Below the pieces are notes generated by a model that did not search any database, was not told where the DNA came from, and saw only the letters and a list, made by a program, of their open reading frames with translations. From Ursus arctos (Eukaryota > Chordata > Mammalia > Carnivora > Ursidae): a stretch of 64,000 nt of DNA. Positions 47,276 to 59,442 of this stretch are shown piece by piece (positions within the stretch are counted from its first letter, which is position 1; each line of letters opens with the position of its first letter). A program made the position numbers and the translations under genes. The DNA is taken from assembly GCF_023065955.2 (NCBI RefSeq), contig NW_026623089.1, positions 27,620,767 to 27,684,766 of the forward strand. Direction: 5' to 3'.

Positions 47276-47755
47276 GAGAGCCTCGAGGTCCAAGTCAAGG
47301 AATTTAGATTTGAAGAGTCTGGTAATAAGAAACTCTGGTAGGTTCTGAAATGGATTGCCTGTTTTAGGAAAGCTAAAAGCTAACAGGATGATTGAGAGGG
47401 AGGACAGATCAAAGGCAAGAAAATCTAATTAGTCAGGAAAGAGGTAACTGTTTTGGGCATCAGACTGCTTGAGAGTGGCAAAAAGCATCCTATAAAGACT
47501 ATGAAATTGAAGAAACGATGGAATCACTGGCAAAAGGGAGATCCCTGGGATGGAAGCAGGTTTATGAAAAGATGTTTCAAACGCTAGGTGTCTGCTTGTC
47601 TTGCTCCTGCAAGTGTGGCCTTCAGCCCAGCGGCATCACTATAACCTGGAAGATGCTGGAAATGCAGGTACCTGCCAGGCGTCCTAGGGCTCAAGATCCT
47701 GGCGTGATTTGTGTGCACAGCAAAATTTGAGAACCATCTGTCAAGGCAATTTTTT

Positions 47756-47928
47756 TTTTAAAGATTTTATTTGCTTGAGAGAGAAAGCAAGAGCGAGAGC
47801 ACAGAAGGAGAGGGAGAAGCAGATTCCCTGCTGAGCAGAGTCTGACATGGGGCTCAATCCCAGGACTCTGAGATCATGACCTGAGCCGAACGTAGACGCT
47901 TAACCAACTGAGCCACCCAGGCGCTCCA
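47756..47928 (-). mobile_element. Carnivore SINE, antisense, with 13-bp duplication
   Basis: TTTAAAGATTTTATTTGCTT, AGAAGCAGATTCCCTGCTGA, GAGCCACCCAGGCGCTCC. Flanked by AAGGCAATTTTTT at 47743-47755 and 47929-47941. Confidence 0.9.
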
Positions 47929-50900
47929 AAGGCAATTTTTTAAATGGAACTTCCTACTGTCAGAAAAGTAAGAGTTCTAAGACCCATGGAAGGAAAGGGT
48001 GTCGGATGTCTCAGATACAACAGAAGGAAAAGTTATTGGAGAAAATTTCTAAATCCGGCTTGTCTGCTTGCTTCCTCTCGTGAACTTTCTCCCTTTCCTG
48101 CCTGGAGGTAGCTCTTCAGTTGTGCTTTTATCCAAGAGTCCTAGGAGAACAGAGCAGTGGTGAGGACTGCCATCGCTACAGTCTAGATTTCTGGCTTTCA
48201 TCTCAAGATTTTTGTGAGAACCAAGATGACGTGTGTAAATTTTTTGTGCAGTGTGAGCCCTAGGAGTACATGGTTCTAATAAGGATTGAATTTTGTGTCA
48301 CTCTGTTTTAATTCGTTGTGAAACTAGGACTCTGTTTATGTGGGTTTTGTTTCAGGGTCAGGAATACAAACTGGCCCTAGAAGAACACAGTTGTTCCACG
48401 TGGAGAACCTTAGACCCGAGGACCAAGAAACCTCAAGATGTACACACGTCATTCTAAATCCTTTCTCTAGTTGCCACAACTGGTACAACTGGGGATTTTG
48501 AGCTCTTCTGCCTATTAATACATTGTATCAATGGAGCTTTTACTGTCACACCTGTGTCAGGTACAGCAGAGCCCTTGCTCTGTCTCACCCAGCCCACTGG
48601 AATCTTCTTCCATCGTTACTGAAGATCAGTATTACTATTTTGCCTGTATCAAGAGGGAGTATTCAACAAACTGGGGGCCTTGCAAGTTACCTAGGGCTAT
48701 CTATTCCTTAATACCCCTCCGAGGTGACCCTCAAAGAGAAAGGAGCCAATTTAGTGTCTTCCCAGAGTAAGTTCTGGTAGCGTGGTGGGAGGGAGCGAAT
48801 GTTCTGGTTAGGGCAACAGCGGGGTGTTCAGTCAGGAAACGTTGATTGGGAGCAGGGAGAAGCATGGGAATCCATGGCAGATCGGGGGTCTGCAGACTTA
48901 GACCATGGTACAAGGCACTGCCTGTGTCCCGCCGAGCCTAGCTGTCCCTGAGACCCCAAGGTTCAAGCTCCAAACCTTTCCCATGGCAGCCACTCCTCGG
49001 TCCAGGATCAGGGACGTGAGAGAGACTGCTGATCTACCCACAGCCTCCTCTTGTTGTTGGAATCCCCGTGTCTTACTTTAACAAGGGACCTTCCTACAAC
49101 CTCTCAACTGAGATCAAGAAAAGAGAACCTCCAAAAAAGGATGATGCTGAATAAGATCTTTGCAGTTTGCTAGAAGGGATGACAGGCACGCGCGGGGCTA
49201 AAAGATGGCCTAGTCCTCCACAACAGGATTCATGACGATCATGAATTATTAAACCAACTTCAGTTGGAGAATATTGGCCATTTTATCAGACCTACTTGGA
49301 CGCAGGTTATTGTATTGGTTTCCCACGGCTGCTACAACAAATTACTACCGTGTGTGGCCTAAAAACAACACAAATCTATTGTCTTACAATTCTGGAGGTC
49401 AAAAGTTCAAAATGAGTCTCACTGGGCCAGAGTCACCATGTCAGGAGGGCTGGCTCCTACTAGAGGCTTCAGGAGAGAATTTGTTTCCTTGCCCTTTCCA
49501 GCTTCTAGAAGCTGCCTGCATTGGCGTATGGCCCCTTTCTCCAGCATCAAAGCCAGTAGCATAGTGTCTTCGTGTCTCCGTCATCACATCATCTTCATTC
49601 CAGCAGACCCTCCTGCCTCTCGTATGGGGATCCTTTTGATGACATTGGGCCCATGTGGGTAAGGTCATCTCCATATCCTTAATCATATCCGCAAAGTCCC
49701 TTCTGTTAGGTAAGGTAAATAAATCCTCCTGGGTTTTGAGACTTAGAACATGAATATCTTTGGGGACCATTATTCTATCGGTTGTAGGTAGGAAGCCATG
49801 TGATATTTCTGAGGCAAATGATCTTTTTGGAAAGGGAAACATGATCCAGTTCAGGCTACACTGCTGGTGATTCTGGAATAGGGGTCAGCAGACCTTTCCT
49901 GTAAAAGGCCAGATAGTAAACATTCTAGATTTGGCAGGTCATACAGTCTGTCACAGCTCCTCAGCTCTGCCATTGTAACCCCAAAGCAGGCATGGATAAT
50001 CCAGAAACAAGTGAGCAGGGCTGTGTTTCAGCAAATCTCCATTTACAAAAACAGGAAGCCAGATTCGGCCCTTGAGCCATACCCCGACTCTAGGTCCGGC
50101 TAAAACAAAAGGATTTGGGTCAACCATGAACACTGAAATTAAGGATGCAGGAAAATGAGACCCTTGATGAAGGAAAACGAAAAGCTAGCGAAAGCGTGAT
50201 TGGTTTACAGATCGGAACTAATGTCTCAGCCAGGCAGGTCTCTATGGGGCTAGGAGGTGACTTTATGATACCGGAACATAAACCCTGACAAAGCAGATCA
50301 CAGTTTACCTGCAGTTGAGTGCTAACAGCAAAGAGCCAGCTGACAATGTTGTTAGCACCAGGTCTAGACAGAGAAATCTGTCTAGATGTACAATGACTGG
50401 ATAACTTGGCAATCCCTACAGGAGGATTCCCACAAAGTTTGCCAGAGAGGAGTGAGTGGCTGTGAGCTTAAGCAGCAAGTGTCCCGAAGTTTGCTGCTCC
50501 AGCAGAGCCCATCGTTCACAGGGGAAGCCAAGAAGAGAGTAAGTGGATCTGAAACCGGTGACCGTGGTGGTGAGGTAGAGGCTATCACAGCAGGGACCAA
50601 GGTAACTAACCAATAGGGCGACCAAGGCCTTGATTGAAGAAAGGAGCTCTAATATTAGTCCATTTTTTTAAGTTCAGTAAAAACCAAACTAGTCAATTTT
50701 TCTTTTCTTCCTGAAACTTTATTTTTCTGCTCATTTTATATAAAGAAATCCTGCCTTTACATAGACCCCCTTTTGTTTCTGTTTGCAACTTCTTTCCTAA
50801 GTGGCTGCTTTTTACACAGCAGCGGGTGAATTCTACAGCATAATCTATTACTCGCCTAGGAAGTAAAAAGGAATACTATGGAAATGGAGTGCTTCCTACA

Positions 50901-51190
50901 GCCAATTCCTTTATGCATTTTTACAGACTTTTACTTTAATATCTTCAAGCGTCAGAAAGCCTTTTTTAAAAAATCTTTATTCCAGTATAGTTAACATACA
51001 GTGTTATAAGCGTTTCAGGCGTAAACTATAGTGATTCGGCGGTTCTGCACATGACTCAGCCATCATCATGGTAAGTGTGCTCTTAACCCCCTTCATCCGT
51101 GTCACCCATCTCCCCATCCCTCTGCCCTCTGGTAACCAACCATCAGTTTGTTTTCTTAAGAATCTGTGTCTTCGTTTGCTTTGTTCATTT

Positions 51191-51367
51191 GATTCTTTAT
51201 ATATATAAAGGTTCCTATTTATTTGACAGCACATGAGCACAAGCAGGGGGAGCTGCAGGCAGAGGGAGAAGCAGACTCCCCACTGAGCCGGGAGCCTGAC
51301 GTGGGGCTCGATCACAGGACCTGAGCCGAAGACAGACGCTCAACCAACTCAGCCACCCAGGTGCTCC
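51191..51367 (-). mobile_element. Carnivore SINE in the outer L1, antisense
   Basis: TATTTATTTGACAGCACATG, AGCACAAGCAGGGGGAGCTG, CTGAGCCGGGAGCCTGACGT, CAGCCACCCAGGTGCTCC. Flanked by TGTTCATTT (51182-51190 and 51368-51376). Confidence 0.85.
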
Positions 51368-52364
51368 TGTTCATTTTGTTTTTAAATTCCACATATGAGT
51401 GAAATCATATGGTATTTGTCTTTCTCTGACTTATTTCACTTAGCATTATATCCTCTAGGTCCATCCATGTTATTGCAAATAGTAAGATTTCATTCTTTTT
51501 TAATATAAGACTGAGTAATGTTCCATTGTGTACATACACATCTTCTTTATCCATTCATCAGTTGATGGACACCTGGGCTGCTTCCATAATCTGGCTATTG
51601 TAAAGCTGCAGTAAGTATAGGGGTGCGCGTACCCCTTTGAATTTGTGTTTTTGTATTTTTTGGGTAAATACCCAGTAATGGAATTACTGGATCATATGAT
51701 AGCTCTATTTTTAACTTTTTGAGGAACCGCCATACTGTTTTCCACAGCGGCTACACCAGTTTGCATTCCACCAACAGTGCACAAGGGTTCCTTTTGCTCC
51801 ACATCCTCACCAACACTTGTTTCTTGTTTTTGATGTTAGCCACTCTGACAGGTGTGAGGTGGATCTCATTGTGGTTTTGATTTGCATTCCCCGATGATGA
51901 TGATATTGAACATCTCTTCATGCATCTGTTGACCATCCTTGTGTCTTCTTTGGAGAAATGTCTGTTCATGTCTTCTACCCATTTTTAATTGGATTATTTG
52001 GGTTTTTTTGATGTTGAGTTGTGTAAATTCTTTATATATTTTGGATACTAATCTGTTATTGGATATGTAATATGGAAATATCTTCTCCCATTCAGTAAGT
52101 TGTCTTTCAGTTTTGTTGACTGTTTCCTTTGCTGTGCAGAAGCTTTTTATTTTGGTGTAGTCCCAATAGTTTATAGTTTGCTTTCTTTCCTCTTGCCTCA
52201 GGAGACAGAGAAAAATGTTGCTGCAGCTGATGCCAGAGAAATTACTGCTTGTGTTCTCTTCTTGGATTTTTATGGTTTTAGGTCTCACACTTAGGTCTTT
52301 AATCCATCTTGAGTTTATTTTTGTATATGTGTGAGAAAGTGGTCCAGGTTTCTCAACACCATTT

Positions 52365-52570
52365 TTTTTGTTTGTTTTTTGTTTTTTTAAAGATTTTATT
52401 TTTATTTGACAGAGAGACAGCCAGTGAGAGAGGGAACACAGCAGGGGGAGTGTGAGAGGAAGAAGCAGGCTCCTAGCGCAGGAGCCTGATGTGGGGCTCG
52501 ATCCCAGAACGCCAGGTTCACGCCCTGAGCTGAAGGCAGACACTTAACGACTGAGCCACCCAGGCACCCC
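52365..52570 (-). mobile_element. Carnivore SINE in the outer L1, antisense, with 14-bp duplication
   Basis: T-rich start, AGATTTTATTTTTATTTGAC, GCCTGATGTGGGGCTCGATC, GAGCCACCCAGGCACCCC. Exact TCTCAACACCATTT at 52351-52364 and 52571-52584. L1 ORF2 sequence resumes precisely after it. Confidence 0.92.
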
Positions 52571-52750
52571 TCTCAACACCATTTGTTGAACAGACTTTTT
52601 CCCATTGTGTATTCTTCTCTCCTTTGTCCAAGATTAATTGAGCATATAATCATGGATTTATTTCTGTGCTTTCTATTCTGTTCTATTGATCTTGCGTCTA
52701 TATTTGTGCCTGTACCATACTGTTTTGATTACTACAGCTTTGTAGTGTCT

Positions 52751-52945
52751 TTTTTTAAATAAATATTTTTTTAAAGATTTTTATTTATTTATCAGAGAGA
52801 GGGAGCACACAAGCAGGAGCAGCAGCAGGCGGAGGGAGAAGCAGGCTTCCCCGCACAGCAGAGAGCCCAACATGGGGCTCGGACCCTGGGATCATGACCT
52901 GAGCCGAAGGCAGACACTTAACCGACTGAGCCACCCAGGCGTCCC
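52751..52945 (-). mobile_element. Carnivore SINE in the outer L1, antisense
   Basis: TTTTTTTAAAGATTTTTATT, GAGCACACAAGCAGGAGCAG, CATGACCTGAGCCGAAGGCA, GCCACCCAGGCGTCCC. Target-site duplication weak (TGTAGTG / TGTAATG). Confidence 0.85.
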
Positions 52946-53303
52946 TGTAATGTATCTTGAAAATATTTTGAAATCTGGGATTGTGATACCTCCAGTTTTG
53001 TTCTTTTTCAAGACTGCTTTGGCTATTTGGGGTCTTTTGTGGTTCTATACAAATTTTAGGATTGTTTTTTCTAGTTCTGTGTAAAATGCTGTTGGTACAT
53101 TGATAGAGATTGCATTAAATCTGTAGATTGCTTTTGGTAGTATGGACACTGTAACAATATGATCATGGAATATCTTTCCGTTTGTGTCATCTTCAATTTC
53201 TTTCACCAGTGTTCTGTAGTTGTCAGAAGACAGGTCCTTCACTTCCTTGGTTAAGTTTATTTCTAGGTATTTTATTATTTTTGTTGCAGTTGTAAATGGG
53301 ATT

Positions 53304-54234
53304 GGTTTTTTTGTTGTTGCATTTTTCCCTTGTTTTTTAATTTTTTAATTTAAATGTAAATAACATATAGCATATTAGTTTCAGAGGTAGAGTTTAGTGA
53401 TTCTTCAGTTGCATGTAACACCCAGTGCTCATTACGTCAAGTGCCCTCCTTAATGCCCATCACCCAGTTACTCCATCCCCCCACCTCCCTCTCTTCCAGC
53501 AACCCTCAGTTTCCTAGAGTTAAGAGTCCCTTATGGTTTGTCTCCCTCTCTGATTTTGTCTTATTTTTCCCTCCTTTCCCCTATGCTCCTCTATTTTGTT
53601 TCTTAAAGTCCACATATGAGTGAGATCATATGATAATTGGCTTTCTCTGACTTATTTCATTTAGCATAATACCCTTTAGTTCCATCCACATCATTGCAAA
53701 TGGTAAGATTTTATTTTTTGATGGCTGAGTAGTATCCCATTGTATATACCACATCTTCTTTATCCCTTCGTCTGCTGATAGACATCTGGGCTCTTTCCAT
53801 AGTTTGGCTGTTGTGGACATGGCTGCTGTACACGTTGGGGTGCAGGTGCCCCTTTGGATCACTATGTTTTTATCCTTTGGGTAAATACCTAGTATGGCAA
53901 TTGCTTGATCATAGGTTAGTTTTATTTTTTACTTTTTGGGGAACCTCCATACTGTTTTCCAGAGTGGCCACACCAGCTTGCATTCCCCCCAGCAGTGTAA
54001 GAGGGTTCCCCTTTCTCCGCATTCTTACCTGACTTGTTAATTTTAGCCATTCTGACCCATGTGAGGTGGTATCTCATTATAGTTTTGGTTTGTATTTCCC
54101 TGATGCCGAGTGAGGTTGAACATTTTTTTCATGTGTCTGTTGGCCATTTGAATGTCGTCTTTGGAGAAATGTCCGTTCAGGTCTTCTGCCCATTTCTTAA
54201 CTGGATTATTTGGTCTTTTGGGTGTTGAGTTAGA
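53304..54234 (-). mobile_element. Inner L1, 5'-truncated, inserted into the outer L1
   Basis: A second L1 3' UTR (GTTTCAGAGGTAGAGTTTAG, CTTAATGCCCATCACCCAG, CCAGCAACCCTCAGTTTCC) begins inside reverse ORF2 of the outer L1, runs through its own ORF2 C-terminus (reading [14 protein letters not shown] on the - strand) and stops near GTGTTGAGTTAGATTGG. The outer ORF2 then resumes with GTTTCTCTTTTTGCTACTTC. Exact ends are uncertain by about 10 bp; the duplication is not clear. Confidence 0.8.
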
Positions 54235-54282
54235 TTGGATTGTTTCTCTTTTTGCTACTTCATTATTAGTGTATAGAAATGC

Positions 54283-54490
54283 GGGGCGCCTGGGTGGCAC
54301 AGCGGTTAAGCGTCTGCCTTCGGCTCAGGGCGTGATCCCAGCGTTATGGGATCGAGCCCCACATCAGGCTCCTCCGCTATGAGCCTGCTTCTTCCTCTCC
54401 CACTCCCCCTGCTTGTGTTCCCTCTCTCGCTGGCTGTCTCTATCTCTGTCGAATAAATAAATAAAATCTTTAAAAAAAAAAAAAAAAAAA
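54283..54490 (+). mobile_element. Young carnivore SINE, sense, in the outer L1
   Basis: Intact head GGGCGCCTGGGTGGCACAGC, middle CTCCGCTATGAGCCTGCTTC, tail AATAAATAAAATCTTT with a pure A20 run. Flanked by AGAAATGC at 54275-54282 and 54491-54498. Nearly identical to the copy at 35.2 kb. Confidence 0.94.
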
Positions 54491-54562
54491 AGAAATGCAA
54501 TGGATTTCTGTATATTGATTTTTTTATCCTTCAACCTTTCTGAATTCATTTATCAGTTGTAG

Positions 54563-54605
54563 TACGTGTGTGTGTGTGCGCGTGCACGCGTGTGCACGCA
54601 TGTGT
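54563..54605. repeat. Alternating GT/GC/CA tract
   Basis: GTGTGTGTGTGCGCGTGCAC continuing CGTGTGCACGCATGTGTG, about 42 bp of unbroken purine-pyrimidine alternation with several CG steps, inside L1 sequence. Confidence 0.85.
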
Positions 54606-55610
54606 GGAGTCTTTAGGGTTTTCTATATGTAGTATCATACCATCTGCAAGTAATGAAAGTTTTCGTTCTTCCTTACTGATTTGGATGCCTTTTACTTCTT
54701 TTCGTGGTCTGATCGCTGTGGCTAGGACTTCCAGGACTGTGTTGAATAAAAGTGGTGACAGTAGACATACTTGTCTTATTCCTGACCTTAGAGGGAAAGC
54801 TCTCAGTTTTTCCCTCCTGAGTATGTTTGCTGTGGGTTGTTCATATATTGCCCTTATTATGTTGAAGTATGTTCCCTCTAAACCTACTTTGTTGGGGGTT
54901 TTTATCATGAATGGATGTCGTACCTTGCCAAGTGCTTTTTCTGCATCTATTAAAATGATCCTATGGTCTTTATCCTTTGTTGATGTGATGTATCACATTG
55001 ATTTGTGAATATTGGACCACCGTTGTATCCTGGGAATAAAGACCACTTGATCATGATGAACGATTTTTTCAATATATTGTTGGATTCTGTTTGCTAACAT
55101 TCTGTTCAGAATTTTTGCATCTATGTTCGTCAGAGATACTGGCCTATAGCTCTCTTTTTGTAGTATCTTTATCTGGTTTTGGTATCAGGGTAATGCTGGC
55201 CTCATAGAATGAATTTGGAAGCTTTCCTTCCTCTTCTGTTTTTTGGAATAGTTTGAGAAGGATAGGTATTAACTCTTTTTTTAAATGTTTGGTAGAATTC
55301 ACTTGTGAAACCATCTGGTCCTGGACTTTTGTTTGTCGGAGTTGGTTTGTTGTTTTTTTTTTTTTTATTACTGACTCAATTTCATTGCTGGTAGTCGGTC
55401 TGTTCATATTTTCTCTCTTTCCTTATTCAATTTTGGGAGGTCATATGTTTCTAGGAATTTATCCTACTCTTCTAGGTTGTTTAATTTGCTGACAATTTTT
55501 CATAATATTCTCTTATAATCCTTTGTATTTCTGTGGTGGTGGTTCCCTTTCATTTCTGATTTTGAGGGTTTTTTTTTTTTAATGAGTCTGGCTAAAGGTT
55601 TATCAGTTTT

Positions 55611-55818
55611 GTTTTTTTTTTTTAAAGATTTTATTTATTTATTTGACAGAGAGAGAGAGACAGCCAGCGAGAGAGGGAACACAAGCAGGGGGAGTGGGAG
55701 AGGAAGAAGCAGGCTCCCAGCAGAGCAGGGAGCCCGATGCGGGGCTTGATCCCAGGATTCTGGGATCACGCCCTGAGCCGAAGGCAGCCGCTTAAGGACT
55801 GCGCCACCCAGGCGTTCC
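55611..55818 (-). mobile_element. Carnivore SINE in the outer L1, antisense, with 16-bp duplication
   Basis: TTTAAAGATTTTATTTATTT, AGGAAGAAGCAGGCTCCCAG, CGCCACCCAGGCGTTCC. Exact AAGGTTTATCAGTTTT at 55595-55610 and 55819-55834. Confidence 0.93.
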
Positions 55819-57460
55819 AAGGTTTATCAGTTTTTTGATCCTGGGCCTTTGTTTTATTTTCACTTGTCTCCATGTATTGTATTTCCTCGTTGATTTCTTG
55901 GTTGACCCATTTATTGTTTAGTAGCACGTGATTGAACTTCCATGTATCTGTGCTCTCTCCAGATTTTTGTGGTTGGTTTCTAGTTTCATAGTGTTGTGGT
56001 CAGAAAAGAAGTGCAGTATGACTTTGATCTGTTTGAATTTGTTGACACTTGTTTTATGGCCTAATATGTGATTCTGTTTTTGGAAAATGTTCCATGTGCC
56101 CTTGAGAAGAATGTACATTTTGATGTTTTAGGATGGAATGTTCTCAATATATCTGTTAAATCCATCTGGTCCTATGTGTCATTCAAAGCCATTATTTCCT
56201 TGTTGGTTTTCTGTTTGGGTGATCTGTCCACTGATGCAAGTGGGGTGGTCAAGTCCCCTACTATTAATGTACTACTTTTTTTTTTTTTTTACTGCTCTGT
56301 TTGCTCCCATGGATGCATAACTATTTACAATTGTTATATCTTCTTGTTGGATTGTTCCTTTGTTTTAAAATCTATTTAGTTTGACGTAAGTATTGCTACC
56401 CCAAATTTCTTTTCATATCCATTTGCATGATAAGTGCTTCTCCATCCCTTCACTTTCAATCTGCATGTGTCTTTAGGTCTGAAATGAGTCTCTTGTAGAC
56501 AGCGTATAGATGGGTCTTGCTTTTTTATCCATTCTGTCATGCTAGGTCTTTTGATTGGAGCGTTTTGTCCATTTACATTCAAGTAATTACTGATAGGTAT
56601 GTATTGCCATTTTGTTACTTGCTTTATGGTTGTTTTTGTAGTTCTTTTCTGTGTCTTCCTTCTCTTCCTGTCTTAAGGTTTGGTGGCTTTAATGACAGAT
56701 TCTTTTCTCTTTATTTTTTGCATCTGTATTACTGGTTTTTGATTCGTGGTTACCGTTAGGTGTATATAACCTATATATATCGCAGTCTATATCACGTTGA
56801 TGGTCACCTAAGTTTGAACCCACTCTTTACTCCTCTTGTCCCCACATTTTAGGTATATGGTGTCATACTTTACATCCTTACTTTGTAACTTCTTTGATTT
56901 GCATAGATATACTTACTTTTACTGCTTTCGTGTTCCCTACTTTTCTTATTCCTACTTATTGTCTTTCCTTTCTACTCAGAGTCCCCTTAATATTTCTTGG
57001 AGGGCTGGTTGAGGGGTGATGAATTCCTTTGTTTGGGAAACTCTTTCTCTCCTATTCTGAAGGATAGCCTTGCTGGATAGAGTATTCTTGTTTGCAGGGT
57101 TTTCTTTCAGCATTTGCATATATCCTGCCCCTCCCTTGTGACCTGGAAAGCTTGTGCTGAAAAATCAGCGGAGTCTTATGGGATTTCCCTTGTATGTAAC
57201 AGTTTTCTCTTGCTGCTTTTAAAATTCTCTAGCACTACTTTTTGCCGTTTTAATTACTATGGGACTTGGTGTGGACCTCCTTGGGTTGATTTTGATTTGG
57301 GGGCTCTCTGTGCCTCCTGGATCTGGATTTGTTCCCGTCTCCAGATCCAGCAAGTTTTCGGCTATTATCTCTTCAAATTTTCTCTCTCTTATTCTGGGAT
57401 CCCTATAAGGTGATTGGTATCATACTTCATGGTGTCACTGAGTTCCCTTAGTTTATTAAA

Positions 57461-59424
57461 TCTTCAAAAAAACCAGTTTAGGTTTACTGTCTATGTGGAA
57501 GACTCCACACTTACAGCTAAATACAGTCTCTGCTCACTAAGTTGTAGCCATTTAAAGATTTAAATGTCAATGTCTATACAACAGTGTTTGCTAATTTTTT
57601 TTAGTAAAGTCATGATCAGTGTGCATTTGTGATTAAATGTGTCCTCATCCTATGACCTAAATGGAACAAATTTCTTCAGAAAGTATTTCAAAAGGCACTT
57701 ATACAAAACTAGGCTGCTAAAAATTGAGGTTTGATTGGTATGTTTATTCTTCCTGTTTGTGCCAATGTATCCGTGCGAAGTTACTTTTCTTTCCCTATTG
57801 CTGCACTTAGCACACATTTTCCCCATTGTGTTTAAGATTTTTTGAACACTGGAAAAAATGTGAGTACTTGCTATATGCTAGCCACTGGAGATACAAAAAA
57901 TAAGAAACTGTTCTCGTTTTCAAGAGGCTCACTCACAGCTTAGTGAGGGAGACCCAAACAGAAAATTATCTGACAAAGTGATATAATAAGTTAGCCGGGG
58001 AGTATTTTTAGTTGTAAATAACAGTCCCCAATTCTGGTAAACTTAAGCAGAAAGGAAGCTTTCAAATGATAGCAGGTAGCTCTCACTGACTCCCTGGGAG
58101 AAAGCCCGATGTGAGTCTTTGAAGCTCAATATCATGCAATATCACTGGCTCTGGTGCTAGAAACCCCACCAGTGGAGAATAGCTGTGACTGTCACAGCTG
58201 CTATCACCAGATGTCCCTGCCTCTGTGTCCCCAGCATCTGAATCAAAATCTGCTGCTGGTGTATCTGATTAATGGAAAAACTTTTATAGGCAGAAGGGAA
58301 TGAGACAAGGAAGTTATATTAGCAATAAGCAGCTTGGTTGTGGTAAGGTCACCTTCCTTTACAGGACACAGGGGTCTGCCAGGAGATTACCTCAGTAGTG
58401 TTGACCATGGAATTCCAGATTGACTGGTTTAAGATTCCATTCCTGGGAAAGGCTGAAACTATAAAACAGGTATTCTCACTTTGGTGGCATGAGGCTTAGC
58501 ATAAGTGACCCCATTTTGGGCTTGTTGTCTCTCTAACAGGAATTAGAAGAAATGTGATTGGACCAGATGTTAGGGGGCTCTGTTATATCATACTCAGGAT
58601 TTTAACTTTACTCTGGATTGCCACTAAATGAAGGGTTTAAACAGAAGAGTAACCTGGTCAGTTTTGCATATTTGATCACTCCAATAGCCATGAATAGATA
58701 TATTTAAGAAAAACACAGGATGGAGGGATACCTATGCCCTTAGATGTTGTGAGAACCTGAATTGTAGCAAAAGGGATGGGAGTAAGGAAAACCAGAAGGG
58801 CGTGGTGGTCAGTGTGATCTAAGAAGAAAAGTTAAGAGTGATGCCCAGGGTTTTCATTTTGTAGGACTGAGTAGACAATGTGTCACTGGAGGTAGGAAGT
58901 AAAGGAAAAATCTTTTGAGTGGAGGGAGTAGAAAGGTCTGTCAAAGTAGAGGGAGTTGAGTGTCAGCTGCCTGAAGGATCCAGGTGAGAGTAACTGCAGG
59001 CAGTTGAATATATGAATGTCAAAACTGGATGAGAGGAAGGGGCTAGAAATGAGAATCATAGAGAAACTGGAAGGTCAAGGACAAAAACATAATATCCTAG
59101 TGCTTCAAGGGCAAGTGAAAGAAGGGGACCTTCAGGAAGGAAAGTAGGAAAGAGCAATCATAAGTGGCCCAGAGTAGGGATTCAGTTACCCAGGGTCTGG
59201 GCCAACAAGGTTTGAAATGGGAGGAGTCATCATCACCAAAGTTTTAGACCCAGGCTGGTTCTGGTTTCTACCACCGTCACTGGATGTCTTAGTCATCACT
59301 TCTGAGAAAATAATGACCTTCATTTATTTGCATCAGCAGGAGTAAGTAGGTCAATAATCCTCTGCCATTGAAGGAAAAATCATTGGCCCAAATCAGCAAA
59401 TTGGTTTCTGGTCCTGGCTCTGCC
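57461..59424. other. Intergenic, old L2-like sequence only
   Basis: A weak L2-like piece at about 57880-57990 ('CACTGGAGATACAAAAAATA', 'GAGGGAGACCCAAACAGAAA'). The rest shows no repeat or gene that I can name. Confidence 0.5.
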
Positions 59425-59442
59425 AGAAACACCCATGTTTTG

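Larger units (their letters stand above)
46433..50960. other. Intergenic region with old repeats and one SINE
   Basis: Contains reverse MIR-like sequence (about 46965-47060), a sense MIR (47090-47275), the SINE at 47756, and an old dispersed repeat at about 49310-49790 ('CTTACAATTCTGGAGGTCAA', 'TTCCAGCTTCTAGAAGCTGC', 'CCGCAAAGTCCCTTCTG') that is widespread in mammals but that I cannot name with confidence. No gene evidence. 50130-50950 holds nothing recognised. Confidence 0.6.
50965..57460 (-). mobile_element. Outer L1 retrotransposon, 5'-truncated, broken by later insertions
   Basis: The 3' UTR is at the left (50965-51400), followed rightwards by reverse ORF2: C-terminal part (51480-52360), middle (52585-53300), then after a younger L1 the reverse-transcriptase region (54500-55600), and finally the endonuclease region near 56380-56580 and sequence upstream of it to about 57460. 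Peptides such as [25 protein letters not shown] and QDPSIRCLQETHF are L1 ORF2 landmarks. Many stops and frameshifts make it inactive. After removing inserts about 4.6 kb of L1 remain; ORF1 and the true 5' end are not seen. Interrupted by one L1 and five SINEs, listed separately. Confidence 0.85.

Noticed and set aside
51866..52543. 225-codon open frame on the - strand
   Set aside because: It is a fusion of antisense L1 ORF2 sequence with a SINE, not a gene.
54546..55407. Reverse-transcriptase-like frames on the - strand
   Set aside because: These are broken ORF2 pieces of the outer L1; they contain frameshifts and are covered by the mobile-element entry.
50941..57467. ATCTTCAA on both sides of the outer L1 as a target-site duplication
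   Set aside because: The left copy is about 14 bp away from the start of the T-rich L1 tail and the right limit of the L1 is uncertain, so the match is probably chance.
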